Source: Halomonas sp. ALS9
GTDB lineage: Bacteria > Pseudomonadota > Gammaproteobacteria > Pseudomonadales > Halomonadaceae
Length of the DNA: 64,000 nt
Reading direction: 5' to 3'
Assembly (NCBI RefSeq): GCF_001651035.1
Contig: NZ_LXRG01000054.1
Span: 479,103 to 543,102 of the forward strand
Shown here: positions 17,990-26,026 of the stretch, piece after piece
Layout: each line of letters opens with the position of its first letter
How positions within the stretch are numbered: position 1 is the first letter of the stretch
The notes under the pieces: generated by a model
Databases searched by the model: none
Told to the model about the DNA's origin: nothing
What the model saw: only the letters and a program-made list of their open reading frames with translations
Position numbers and translations under genes: made by a program

Positions 17990-18322
17990 ATGCCCTCAAA
18001 CGAAGACTACCAGGCTGAGCTAATTGACCATCTGCTCGCCATTGATTCACCTAAGGCAATGGACGCAGCGCTGGCTAGCCTGCTAACGCCTGCAGAGTAC
18101 CAAGAAATCAGTAAACGCCTACAGATTTTTAGACTACTGCGTGACGGTGTGCCCCACCGCAAAATTGCCGAAATCCTGGGCGTGGGTATCGCTACGGTGT
18201 CACGGGGCTCCCGCGCCTTAGCAACGTTACCTGCTTCAACATCGCCACATTCTTCTCAATCTTCTTCACAGCCTTCTTCACTACTTTCATCACCACCCTC
18301 TTCACGGAATGATGCATCATGA
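17990..18322 (+). CDS. trpR: trp operon repressor TrpR
   Basis: A 110-residue protein from the ATG at 17990 (a TTG six bases earlier is in frame but less likely). The family helix-turn-helix is plain: VPHRKIAEILGVGIATVSRG matches the E. coli pattern with GxGIATxxRGS. Upstream is LLTPAEYQEISKRLQIFRLL, the tryptophan-binding helical core. With bound tryptophan it should repress its own operon at 17949-17966. The last 30 residues are a low-complexity Ser/Gln/Pro tail encoded by degenerate 15-bp repeats and absent from typical TrpR. Its stop overlaps the trpE start by four bases, so the repressor is made with the enzyme it controls. Confidence 0.9.
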   Translation: MPSNEDYQAELIDHLLAIDSPKAMDAALASLLTPAEYQEISKRLQIFRLLRDGVPHRKIAEILGVGIATVSRGSRALATLPASTSPHSSQSSSQPSSLLSSPPSSRNDAS

Positions 18323-19740
18323 CCACTGCCAATACACAGGCCGTATCAGGCCCGCAGCCTTTTACGCTGCCACGCAAACCGCACTACGTGACCTTGGCGG
18401 CGGACTGCGATTTTTTTGCGCTGTTTCAAAAAATCGAGCGGCAATTTTCTACCTGCTACATGCTGGAGTCCCTGGGCGAAGACAGCCATATGGCGCGCCA
18501 CTCGATCATTGGCTTTGACCCCGAGTACACGCTTTACGCCAACGGCCAAACGCTGACCATCGAAGACCGCAAAGGCAATGCCAACCACTACTCCAGCGAT
18601 AACCCCTACGAGCTGCTGCGCAGCCTGATCCCGCAAAATATTATTTCGCGTAAATACGCTGGCGGACTAAGCGGTTATCTCGGTTACGATGCCATGCAGT
18701 ACTTCGAGCCATCGCTAACGCTTAAAGCCAGCGATGATTTCGATACGTTTCGCTTTGGGCTTTACAAAGATGGCCTGATTCTCGACAAGATGACCGGGGA
18801 AGTCACCTACTTCTACTACGACAACAGCCGCTACGACTTTCTGCAGACGCTGATCAGTGCAGACGATGAGCCAGCAGGCCCGCTGCAGATCACGGCACTC
18901 GGCGACACCATGAGCCAGGCAGAGCACGCTGAGGCAGTGGCCAAGGTGAAGCAGGATATTATTGACGGCAAGGTGTTCCAGTGTGAGGTCGGGTTTAAAA
19001 AGCGCTTTCGGATTCAGGGCGACACTTTGGCGTTGTACGACCAGCTACGCACCATTAACCCCTCGCCGCAGATGTACTACGTCAAATTTGGTGAACAGAA
19101 GCTAATTGGCGCCAGCCCTGAGCTGCTGTTCCGGCTGCGCCAAGGGGAGATGGAAACTTTTCCCCTCGCAGGTACCACGCTGCGCGGACAAACGCCTCAG
19201 GAAGACACCCAGCTCGCCCGGGCGCTGCTCAACGACCCTAAAGAGATCGCCGAGCACAATATGATTGTGGATCTACACCGCAATGATATTGGCCGAGTAG
19301 CGCAGTTCGGTACGGTGAAGGTGCGCAGCCTGATGGACATCAAGCGCTTCAGCCACGTGCAGCATATCTCCAGCGAGATCGTCGGCATTATCGCCGAAGG
19401 CGAGGATATGTTTACCGCGCTGGCCAGCAATTTTCCGGCGGGCACCCTCACCGGTGCGCCAAAAATCGAAGCGATGAAAATTATCGATGACTTGGAAACC
19501 GACGGTCGCGGCCCCTATGGTGGTGCGGTAGGTCAGTTTTCGTTCAACGGTGACTGCACCTTTGCAATCCCCATCCGTACCGTGTTTGTTAACGGTGAGC
19601 GCGCCTACGTGCAAACTTGTGGTGGCAACGTCTTCGATAGCAACGCTGAAGATGAGTACGAAGAGATTCGCCGCAAATTTGCCGGCACCCGCAAAGCCCT
19701 TGCCCCTTTTATGAAAACGGACATGGAGCGCCCAGCATGA
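18319..19740 (+). CDS. trpE: anthranilate synthase component I
   Basis: A 473-residue chorismate-utilising enzyme that makes anthranilate from chorismate with ammonia from TrpG. It contains the tryptophan feedback pocket motif (YMLESLGEDSHMARHS, about residue 45) and, in the C-terminal chorismate domain, IGASPELLFRL, FPLAGTTLRG, HNMIVDLHRNDIGRV, FPAGTLTGAPKIEAM and YGGAVGQFSFNG. Retention of the LES element suggests it is feedback-inhibited by tryptophan. It overlaps trpR upstream and trpG downstream by ATGA. The TrpR operator and LES motif argue for trpE over pabB. Confidence 0.93.
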   Translation: MTTANTQAVSGPQPFTLPRKPHYVTLAADCDFFALFQKIERQFSTCYMLESLGEDSHMARHSIIGFDPEYTLYANGQTLTIEDRKGNANHYSSDNPYELLRSLIPQNIISRKYAGGLSGYLGYDAMQYFEPSLTLKASDDFDTFRFGLYKDGLILDKMTGEVTYFYYDNSRYDFLQTLISADDEPAGPLQITALGDTMSQAEHAEAVAKVKQDIIDGKVFQCEVGFKKRFRIQGDTLALYDQLRTINPSPQMYYVKFGEQKLIGASPELLFRLRQGEMETFPLAGTTLRGQTPQEDTQLARALLNDPKEIAEHNMIVDLHRNDIGRVAQFGTVKVRSLMDIKRFSHVQHISSEIVGIIAEGEDMFTALASNFPAGTLTGAPKIEAMKIIDDLETDGRGPYGGAVGQFSFNGDCTFAIPIRTVFVNGERAYVQTCGGNVFDSNAEDEYEEIRRKFAGTRKALAPFMKTDMERPA

Positions 19741-20417
19741 AAGTACTGATTATCGATAATTACGACTCCTTCACCTATAACCTCTATCAGTTTATTGGTG
19801 AGATCTTAACCACGGAGAAGAATCGCGGCGGGCTGGCCAACTTTGAGATATCCGTTAAGCGCAATAATCAAATTGATTTCCAAACCATCGAAGCCATGGC
19901 ACCGGATCGCATTATTATTTCCCCTGGCCCTGGCTCGCCGGATGACCCGCGCTACTTCGGCGTCTGTGCTGAAGTGATAGAGAAACTAGGCAAAACCACA
20001 CCGCTGCTGGGCGTTTGCCTGGGCATGCAGGGCATTGTGCACGTGTTTGGCGGCAAGGTAGTGAAGGCGCCGCTGCCCATGCACGGCAAGATCAGTCCCA
20101 TCAACCACAATAACGCATCGGTGTTTAACGGCGTGCCCGACCAGCTTGAGGTAATGCGCTATCACTCACTGATTGCCGATGCGGCCACCCTGCCCGAGTG
20201 CCTGGAAGTGACCGCCACCGTTGGCGCACTGGAAGCTGATAACTTTGAGCAGCGCAGCGGCTGGCAAGCATTGGGTGAATTCGAACTGATGGGCGTGAAA
20301 CACCGGGAGTACCCGATTCACGGCATTCAGTTCCATCCGGAATCGTTTGCCACCGAAGGCGGTAAAGAGCTGATTGCTAATTTTCTTTTCGCGCCCAACG
20401 ATCAAGCCACAGCGTAA
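19737..20417 (+). CDS. trpG: anthranilate synthase component II (glutamine amidotransferase)
   Basis: A 226-residue class I glutamine amidotransferase supplying ammonia to TrpE. The start is IIDNYDSFTYNLYQ. The nucleophile lies in GVCLGMQGIVHVFGG (C94), and the His-Glu pair in GIQFHPESFATEGG near residue 200. It is the last gene of trpR-trpE-trpG; trpD and trpC are not here, unlike the common trpGDC arrangement, so those genes must be elsewhere. It converges on the DUF1294 gene. Confidence 0.93.
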   Translation: MKVLIIDNYDSFTYNLYQFIGEILTTEKNRGGLANFEISVKRNNQIDFQTIEAMAPDRIIISPGPGSPDDPRYFGVCAEVIEKLGKTTPLLGVCLGMQGIVHVFGGKVVKAPLPMHGKISPINHNNASVFNGVPDQLEVMRYHSLIADAATLPECLEVTATVGALEADNFEQRSGWQALGEFELMGVKHREYPIHGIQFHPESFATEGGKELIANFLFAPNDQATA

Positions 20418-20441
20418 GCACCAAGTATAGGATGGCTAAAT

Positions 20442-20480
20442 GGGTGGCTAAATGAGACTCAATGAAACAGTTAGCCACCC
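20442..20480. terminator. possible bidirectional hairpin between trpG and the DUF1294 gene
   Basis: GGGTGGCTAA (20442-20451) pairs exactly with TTAGCCACCC (20471-20480) across a 19-base loop, in the space where two convergent transcripts end. There is no T-run, so it is not a standard intrinsic terminator. It overlaps the end of the DUF1294 coding sequence, and TGGCTAAATG is itself directly repeated at 20433 and 20445. Confidence 0.35.
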
Positions 20481-20723
20481 TGCACAGACCAGATTCACGA
20501 CAACCGTCAGCCAGAACGTAACTTGAAAGGCGGTTTTCTGGGTTTTATGCCGCAGCTGCTGCTGAGCCAGGAGCGCACCCGGCCACCCACCCACTATCCC
20601 AAGCAGATGTAACGACTTCTCACTCACCCGACGGCGGTTTTTAATCGCCGCCTTTTTGTCGATGGCATACGTGATATAAGCGATAACGCTCATCACAGCG
20701 TAAAAGGCGACGATTGGAATCAC
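20448..20723 (-). CDS. DUF1294 family small membrane protein
   Basis: A 91-residue protein with three hydrophobic segments (residues about 3-20, 40-55, 68-88). It has the family core: YAIDKKAAIKNRRRVSEKSL, then GIVGGWPGALLAQQQLRHK, then FWLTVVVN. The family is widespread in proteobacteria and uncharacterised; some members are fused to cold-shock domains. It is 26 bp downstream of rluF on the same strand, so probably in that transcript. No function is proposed. Confidence 0.85.
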   Translation of the reverse strand: MIPIVAFYAVMSVIAYITYAIDKKAAIKNRRRVSEKSLHLLGIVGGWPGALLAQQQLRHKTQKTAFQVTFWLTVVVNLVCAGWLTVSLSLI

Positions 20724-20749
20724 AGTGGAGACTCTTAAAGGGTTAGGAG

Positions 20750-21829
20750 CTACTTGCGTCGCTGAGAAGGTTTGCCGCCCACCGCTGGCTTACCGCGGCC
20801 TTTACCAACGGGCTTACCTTTAGCACCAGTCTTGCTTTTAACACCGGGCTTACCGAGGGCTTTACCGCCCTTGGGGTGCGGCTTACCTGGCGCATTGCCT
20901 TTCGGGCCGGTGCTAGCTTTTCCGTTAGCTTTTCCGCTGGCGGCTTTTTTACCTTTGGGAAGCGATTTAGCCCCGGCGGCCTTGACACCAGCCGCCTTCG
21001 CGCCTGCTTTGGCCGGACGCCCTTTCGCGGAAGGCGGTTTTGCCTTTCCTGCGCCTGAGCTGTAGTTGGGTCTTTCCGGCTTAGCTTTACTTTTCTTCTC
21101 GGGTGCCGCCTCTGAGCGTTCGGTCAGGGCGATAATGGTATCGATCTCTTTGGCAGTCAGGTCGCGCCAGTCTCCCAGGGCTAAGCCTTTTAGCGACACA
21201 TTCATGATGCGCGTGCGAATAAGCTGGGTAACTTCGTAGCCGAAGTATTCACACATACGGCGAATTTGCCGATTGAGCCCCTGCACCAAGGTGATGGTGA
21301 ACACAAAGGTGGACTCTTTTTGCACCTTGCACCGCTTGGTCACCTTGCCAAGAATCGGCACACCGCTCTGCATGCCGTCGATAAACTCGTCGGTGATCGG
21401 CTTGTCCACCGTCACCTGGTACTCTTTTTCGTGGTTGTTATTGGCGCGCAAAATCTTGTTAACCAGATCGCCGTTATTGGTTAAAAAAATCAGCCCCTGG
21501 GAGTCTTTATCGAGCCGCCCAATGGGGAAAATACGCACGCCATGCTTCACGAACTCAACGATATTATCCTTCTCGCTGGACTCGGTGGTACTGACAATGC
21601 CCACCGGTTTGTTCAGCGCGATAAGAACGAGATCCTCCTCCTCCTGAGGCTCGATCTCCTGACCGTTAACCTTAACCAAATCCCCCGCCACCACCTGATC
21701 ACCCGTGGTCGCGCGGCGGCCATTAATCCACACATTGCCCTGCTCCACAAAGCGGTCGGCCTCGCGGCGGGAGCACATGCCACTTTCGCTAATGTACTTA
21801 TTGATCCGGGTAGATTTTCGCAACGACAT
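20750..21829 (-). CDS. rluF: 23S rRNA pseudouridine synthase RluF, with long basic tail
   Basis: A 359-residue member of the RsuA/RluB/E/F family. An N-terminal S4 domain ([20 protein letters not shown]) is followed by the catalytic domain with [19 protein letters not shown], whose D107 is the nucleophile, and [14 protein letters not shown]. Overall similarity is closest to RluF, which modifies U2604 in E. coli 23S rRNA. After about residue 245 comes a roughly 110-residue Lys/Gly/Ala/Pro-rich tail with no defined fold (E. coli RluF is about 290 residues). Such tails are common in this family in halophiles and pseudomonads and probably bind RNA. Confidence 0.9.
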   Translation of the reverse strand: MSLRKSTRINKYISESGMCSRREADRFVEQGNVWINGRRATTGDQVVAGDLVKVNGQEIEPQEEEDLVLIALNKPVGIVSTTESSEKDNIVEFVKHGVRIFPIGRLDKDSQGLIFLTNNGDLVNKILRANNNHEKEYQVTVDKPITDEFIDGMQSGVPILGKVTKRCKVQKESTFVFTITLVQGLNRQIRRMCEYFGYEVTQLIRTRIMNVSLKGLALGDWRDLTAKEIDTIIALTERSEAAPEKKSKAKPERPNYSSGAGKAKPPSAKGRPAKAGAKAAGVKAAGAKSLPKGKKAASGKANGKASTGPKGNAPGKPHPKGGKALGKPGVKSKTGAKGKPVGKGRGKPAVGGKPSQRRK

Positions 21830-21865
21830 ATAACGCCATATGGCTAAAAGAGAATAAAGAAACGC

Positions 21866-22411
21866 TTAAAAAGACGAGCCGGGCTGCTTTAGAAAGTTCA
21901 GCTCTTCATCGCTAGAGGCCCGCCCTAGCAATGCATTGCGGTGCGGGTAACGCCCGAAACGATCAATAATCGCTTTGTGGCGGACTTCAAAATCGAGATT
22001 GCTCTCCAACCCCGGCTGGTCAAATAGCTGCATCGCCCGCTCATGAATAACCACAGACTCGCTATGCATATAGGGCATATACAGAAACGCCCGCTGCACG
22101 CTGGAAAGCGGAGCATCGGCTCCAACGGCCACTGCCTCCTGGGCCAGCGCCAGCGCTAAGGTATCGGTGGCAAAGGCGCGCGCGTCATTGCGGTAGATAT
22201 TGCGCGAGAACTGATCCAGCACAATAATCTCAGCGAGCCGCCCATCGGCCGTTTGCCGCCATGGGTAACACTCGCACTGCGCGGCTTGGGCATGCAGTGC
22301 GCCAAACCGCTGCAAGATCATCCGATCCATCTCAGGGTCTTTTTTAAACCACTGAGCAGGCGTCAGCTCCTCAAACCAAAAATCGAGTACCGCTTGAGCA
22401 TCTGAGGGCAT
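21866..22411 (-). CDS. DUF924 family protein
   Basis: A 181-residue soluble alpha-helical protein. It matches DUF924 in FWFEELTPAQWFKKDPEMD near the start, IIVLDQFSRNIYRNDARAFA in the middle, and the helical pair that follows (FLYMPYMHSESVVIHERAM). The family has a TPR-like fold and no established function. It lies between ppc and rluF on the same strand with gaps of 58 and 36 bp, so it may be co-transcribed with ppc. Confidence 0.85.
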   Translation of the reverse strand: MPSDAQAVLDFWFEELTPAQWFKKDPEMDRMILQRFGALHAQAAQCECYPWRQTADGRLAEIIVLDQFSRNIYRNDARAFATDTLALALAQEAVAVGADAPLSSVQRAFLYMPYMHSESVVIHERAMQLFDQPGLESNLDFEVRHKAIIDRFGRYPHRNALLGRASSDEELNFLKQPGSSF

Positions 22412-22441
22412 TGACGCCTCCTTCTTAGCGTAATTAAGAAA

Positions 22442-22483
22442 CTAGCCGGTGTTGCCTGGCCCGTGTTACCTAGCCCGTGTTAC
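22442..22483. repeat. 14-bp tandem repeat at the ppc 3' end
   Basis: Three consecutive 14-bp units (CTAGCCGGTGTTGC, CTGGCCCGTGTTAC, CTAGCCCGTGTTAC) begin at 22442, 22456 and 22470. The ppc stop codon (CTA on the plus strand at 22470-22472) is the first codon of the third unit, so the stop and final codons appear to have been copied downstream. Confidence 0.9.
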
Positions 22484-25118
22484 GTAGACCAGCAGCAATC
22501 CCCGCCATGGTGACCATGAGTGCACGGGAAAGATCCGCGCTAATCGCCCCATCGGCATCACGGTTACGCTGCAGCAGCTCTGCCTGAAGGCCATGGAGCG
22601 GGTCGATGTAGGGGTTACGCACATCGATCGCCTGACGAATCAGCGGCGTATTCTCCAGCAGTTTCTCCTGCTGCAAGATATCCAGCACTGCATCTTCCAA
22701 ACGCCCAAAACGTTCACGCAGCTGTTTACCCAACGCTTTCAGCGAGGGCTCGTCGACTAAGCGGTGCTCGTAGTAAGCGGCAATCGCTACGTCGGCTTTG
22801 GCCAGCAGCATCTCAAGCATGTCCAGGTAGGTGCCGAAGAAAGGCCACTCGTTGCGCATCTCCTGCAACACATCACGGCCGCCGGGCTGCTCCAAACGCC
22901 GTGAGAAGGCTTCGCCGCTGCCCAGCCACGCGGGTAGCATTAAACGAATCTGCGTCCAGGCGAAAATCCACGGAATAGCGCGTAGGGTTTCGACCCCACC
23001 GTCCTGACGCCGCTTGGTGGGGCGGGAGCCTAGTGGCAGCCGGCCCAGAGCACCTTCTGGGGTGACCGCCCGGAAATAAGGCACAAAGTCCGGGTCTTCA
23101 CGCACGACGCCTACGTAGGCGGCATGCGCTACCTGGGCGAGCTGATCCATCTCTTCACGCCAGTGGGGTTCTGGAGCACGAGGTGGCAATAGCGTGGCTT
23201 CCAACACCGCGCAGGCGTAGATCTCCATGGAGCGTAGGGCAATATCCGGCTGACCAAACTTGAAGCGAATCATCTCGCCCTGCTCGGTTACCCTTAGACT
23301 GCCGTTTACCGAACCTGGGGGCTGGGAGAGAATCGCCGCATGAGCCGGGCCGCCGCCGCGGCCAACGGTGCCGCCGCGGCCGTGGAACAGGGTTAAATCA
23401 ACACCGTGGCGGTTACACACATTTACCAATGACTCCTGGGCGCGGTACTGCGCCCAAGCAGCGGCCAACTGCCCGGCATCTTTGGCCGAGTCGGAATAAC
23501 CGATCATTATTTCCTGGCGGTCATCAATCAGCGAACGATAGCCGGGTATCGCGAGCAGTTGATCCACCACATCGCCTGCGTGATTAAGGTCGTTAAGGGT
23601 TTCAAACAGTGGCGCAATAGGTAGCGTTACCTGTCCGCCAACCTCTTTCATCAGCAGCGCGACGGTGAGCACATCAGAAGGCTCAGCGGCCATGGAAATA
23701 ATGTACGTCCCCAGTGCTTCAGTTTGCTCCTGGGCGATGACTTTGAAGGTATCCAGCACCTCTCGGGATTCCGCAGAGCACTCCCAGCGGCGCGGAATCA
23801 GCGGGCGTCGTGAGGCCAGCTCGGCGAGCAGAAACTCCTGGCGTTTGGCTTCGTCCCACTCCTGGTAATGACCCAGACCCAGGGCGCTGGTCAGTTCCTC
23901 AATGACCTGGGCATGGCGGCTGGCTTCCTGACGTAGGTCAAGCTTGGTCAGCGTCACACCAAATACCGCTACCCGGCGCAGCGTATCCAGCAACGCGCCG
24001 TTGGCGATGGTGTCGAGACCCACATCACACAGCGAGCGGTAGCAGGCGAGCAGTGGCGAATAGAGCTGATCGCGGGTTTCGATAATCGGCCCGCCGTCAT
24101 AGTTATTCCCCTCCAGCTCAGCCTTGGCCCAATCGCGGGTTGATTCCATCTTCGCAAGCAACCGCTTCAACACTTCGCGGTAAGGCTCAGCGACATCGCC
24201 CGCTTCAGCTTTGAGCGCGCTATTGGCCTTCCACATGGAGAGCTCGGTTTTGAGCTGCTCAAGATCGCGCAAATAGAGGTCGGCAGCCATCCAGCGGCCC
24301 AGTAGCAATACTTCGCGGGTCACCCGTGCAGTTACGTTGGGGTTACCGTCCCGGTCGCCGCCCATCCAGGAAGCGTAGCGTATCGGTGCTGCATCCAGGG
24401 GCAAGCGCTCGCCGGCGGTATCCAGCAGCAGGTTGTCCAGATCCCGGTGAAAGTCAGGCACTGCCTGCCACAACGAGTTTTCGATCACCGCAAAACCCCA
24501 CTTGGCTTCGTCCACCGGGGTGGGCCGCTCGTGGCGGATCTCGTCGGTGTGCCACGCCTGACTAATCAGCTCTTCCAGGCGCCCTTGGGCGCGGGTGCCA
24601 CGCTCGGGATAATCTTCAGAGCTCTCGATGGCGGTTAAACACTCATCGATGGCGTCATATTTTTGGATCAAGGTGCGGCGAATAACTTCGGTGGGGTGGG
24701 CGGTGAGCACCAACTCTACGCGCATATTAGCGAGGGTTTCGACCAGATTACGCGGTGAGTTACCCGCCTTCTGGGCGCGTTCAAGCAGTTCCCCCAGCAC
24801 TGGCTGAGAGCCAGGCTTGTAGTCCTCTACCCGGCGAAAGCGTGCCCGGTAGTGCTGTTCGGCAATATTGGCAAGGTTTAAAAACTGGTTAAAGGCTCGA
24901 GTAACCGGCAGCAGGTCGCTCTCGGGCAGCTCACGCAGGTACTCGATTAATTCGCGCTGCTGCAGTGAATCGCCTTGGCGACCGCGCTTGGCGTGGGCGC
25001 GAATGGTTTCAATTTTATCGACAAATGCTTGGCCCAAATCATCGGCAATGGTGCGCCCCAGGCTATCGCCCAGAATGCGCACGTTATCGCGCAGAGATTC
25101 GTGTAGGTCGTGACTCAT
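22470..25118 (-). CDS. ppc: phosphoenolpyruvate carboxylase
   Basis: An 882-residue enzyme that carboxylates PEP to oxaloacetate, replenishing the TCA cycle. The catalytic sites are all present: LTAHPTEVIRRT near residue 140, YSDSAKDAG near residue 545, FHGRGGTVGRGGGPAH near residue 580, and the C-terminal RNTG needed for activity. An ATG six bases upstream (25124) is in frame, but the AGGAGG is 8 bp from the ATG at 25118 and only 2 bp from the other, so the internal ATG is chosen. The reading frame is complete with no frameshift. Confidence 0.96.
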   Translation of the reverse strand: MSHDLHESLRDNVRILGDSLGRTIADDLGQAFVDKIETIRAHAKRGRQGDSLQQRELIEYLRELPESDLLPVTRAFNQFLNLANIAEQHYRARFRRVEDYKPGSQPVLGELLERAQKAGNSPRNLVETLANMRVELVLTAHPTEVIRRTLIQKYDAIDECLTAIESSEDYPERGTRAQGRLEELISQAWHTDEIRHERPTPVDEAKWGFAVIENSLWQAVPDFHRDLDNLLLDTAGERLPLDAAPIRYASWMGGDRDGNPNVTARVTREVLLLGRWMAADLYLRDLEQLKTELSMWKANSALKAEAGDVAEPYREVLKRLLAKMESTRDWAKAELEGNNYDGGPIIETRDQLYSPLLACYRSLCDVGLDTIANGALLDTLRRVAVFGVTLTKLDLRQEASRHAQVIEELTSALGLGHYQEWDEAKRQEFLLAELASRRPLIPRRWECSAESREVLDTFKVIAQEQTEALGTYIISMAAEPSDVLTVALLMKEVGGQVTLPIAPLFETLNDLNHAGDVVDQLLAIPGYRSLIDDRQEIMIGYSDSAKDAGQLAAAWAQYRAQESLVNVCNRHGVDLTLFHGRGGTVGRGGGPAHAAILSQPPGSVNGSLRVTEQGEMIRFKFGQPDIALRSMEIYACAVLEATLLPPRAPEPHWREEMDQLAQVAHAAYVGVVREDPDFVPYFRAVTPEGALGRLPLGSRPTKRRQDGGVETLRAIPWIFAWTQIRLMLPAWLGSGEAFSRRLEQPGGRDVLQEMRNEWPFFGTYLDMLEMLLAKADVAIAAYYEHRLVDEPSLKALGKQLRERFGRLEDAVLDILQQEKLLENTPLIRQAIDVRNPYIDPLHGLQAELLQRNRDADGAISADLSRALMVTMAGIAAGLRNTG

Positions 25119-25156
25119 TGGCATGGCCTCCTTGCAGGGGTCGCATCATTATTAAA

Positions 25157-26026
25157 TCAGGAATGGGTAGGTTGTTTTTCTTGTGACTGAAGTTCTTGAG
25201 ACTGAAGCTCTTGTGCTTTTGCCGCCTGCCAGTGGGCTTCCATTTCGTCTAGGGAAGCCTCTGCTAATGGCCGCTGGGCAGCGCTCAGCTCGCGCTCGAC
25301 AAAACGAAAACGGCGCTCAAACTTGGCATTGGTAGCGCGCAGGCACTGCTCCGGGTCGGCATTCAGCGTGCGGGCAAGGTTGGTGACTGCAAATAGCAGA
25401 TCGCCGACTTCTTCTTGCGCATGCGATTGATCACCGGCGGCGAGCGCTTCTTCCACTTCGGCCAACTCTTCACGAATTTTATCAATCACGCCGCGGGCGT
25501 CGGGCCAATCAAAGCCTACTCGCGCTGCGCGTTTAGACAGCTTGGCAGCGCGGCTAAGCGCGGGCAGCGTGCGCGGAACATCGTCGAGCACAGAGGGCCG
25601 TTCTACGGCTCTCTCGGCACGTTCTTCGGCTTTCAGTGACTCCCAGCGGCTATTCACCTGCTGGGTTTGCACCTCTTCGGCACTCATTCCTGGCGGGCGC
25701 CGCGAGGCCAGGGTGCCCTCTGGAAATACGTGTGGATGGCGGCGTAGCATTTTGGCGGTCAGCGTATCGACGATATCGGCAAAATCGAAGCGCTGCTCCT
25801 CCGCACCGAACTGGGCGTAGTAAACCACTTGAAAAAGCAGATCGCCTAGCTCACCGGGTAGCTCGTCAAAAGCGCGCCGTTCGATGGCATCAGCGACCTC
25901 GTAGGCCTCTTCCAGGGTGTGGGGCACAATGCTGTCCCAATCCTGCTGAAGATCCCAGGGACAGCCTTGCTCGTGGTCACGCAGCACCTGCATCAATGTC
26001 AGCAGGTCATCGATACCATGGCGCAT
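25157..26026 (-). CDS. mazG: nucleoside triphosphate pyrophosphohydrolase MazG
   Basis: A 289-residue all-alpha NTP-PPase that removes abnormal or excess NTPs and, in E. coli, lowers ppGpp. It has two MazG domains. The N-terminal one carries HTLEEAYEVADAIERRAFDE and GDLLFQVVYYAQFG; the C-terminal one carries KIREELAEVEEALA and EEVGDLLFAVTNLARTL. The start overlaps the relA stop by one base (TAATG), so the ppGpp synthetase and this enzyme are translationally coupled. The C-terminus ends in a repeated QELQS pentapeptide encoded by a 15-bp duplication (25185-25214), not a normal part of the family. Confidence 0.93.
   Translation of the reverse strand: MRHGIDDLLTLMQVLRDHEQGCPWDLQQDWDSIVPHTLEEAYEVADAIERRAFDELPGELGDLLFQVVYYAQFGAEEQRFDFADIVDTLTAKMLRRHPHVFPEGTLASRRPPGMSAEEVQTQQVNSRWESLKAEERAERAVERPSVLDDVPRTLPALSRAAKLSKRAARVGFDWPDARGVIDKIREELAEVEEALAAGDQSHAQEEVGDLLFAVTNLARTLNADPEQCLRATNAKFERRFRFVERELSAAQRPLAEASLDEMEAHWQAAKAQELQSQELQSQEKQPTHS
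25185..25214. repeat. 15-bp duplication in the mazG tail
   Basis: GACTGAAGTTCTTGA and GACTGAAGCTCTTGT are adjacent and in frame, giving the doubled QELQS near the MazG C-terminus. This is the coding version of the short arrays seen at other junctions. Confidence 0.8.

Noticed and set aside
18319..19740. The trpE gene as pabB (aminodeoxychorismate synthase)
   Set aside because: It keeps the tryptophan feedback LES motif, lies behind a trp box and trpR, and is followed by trpG.
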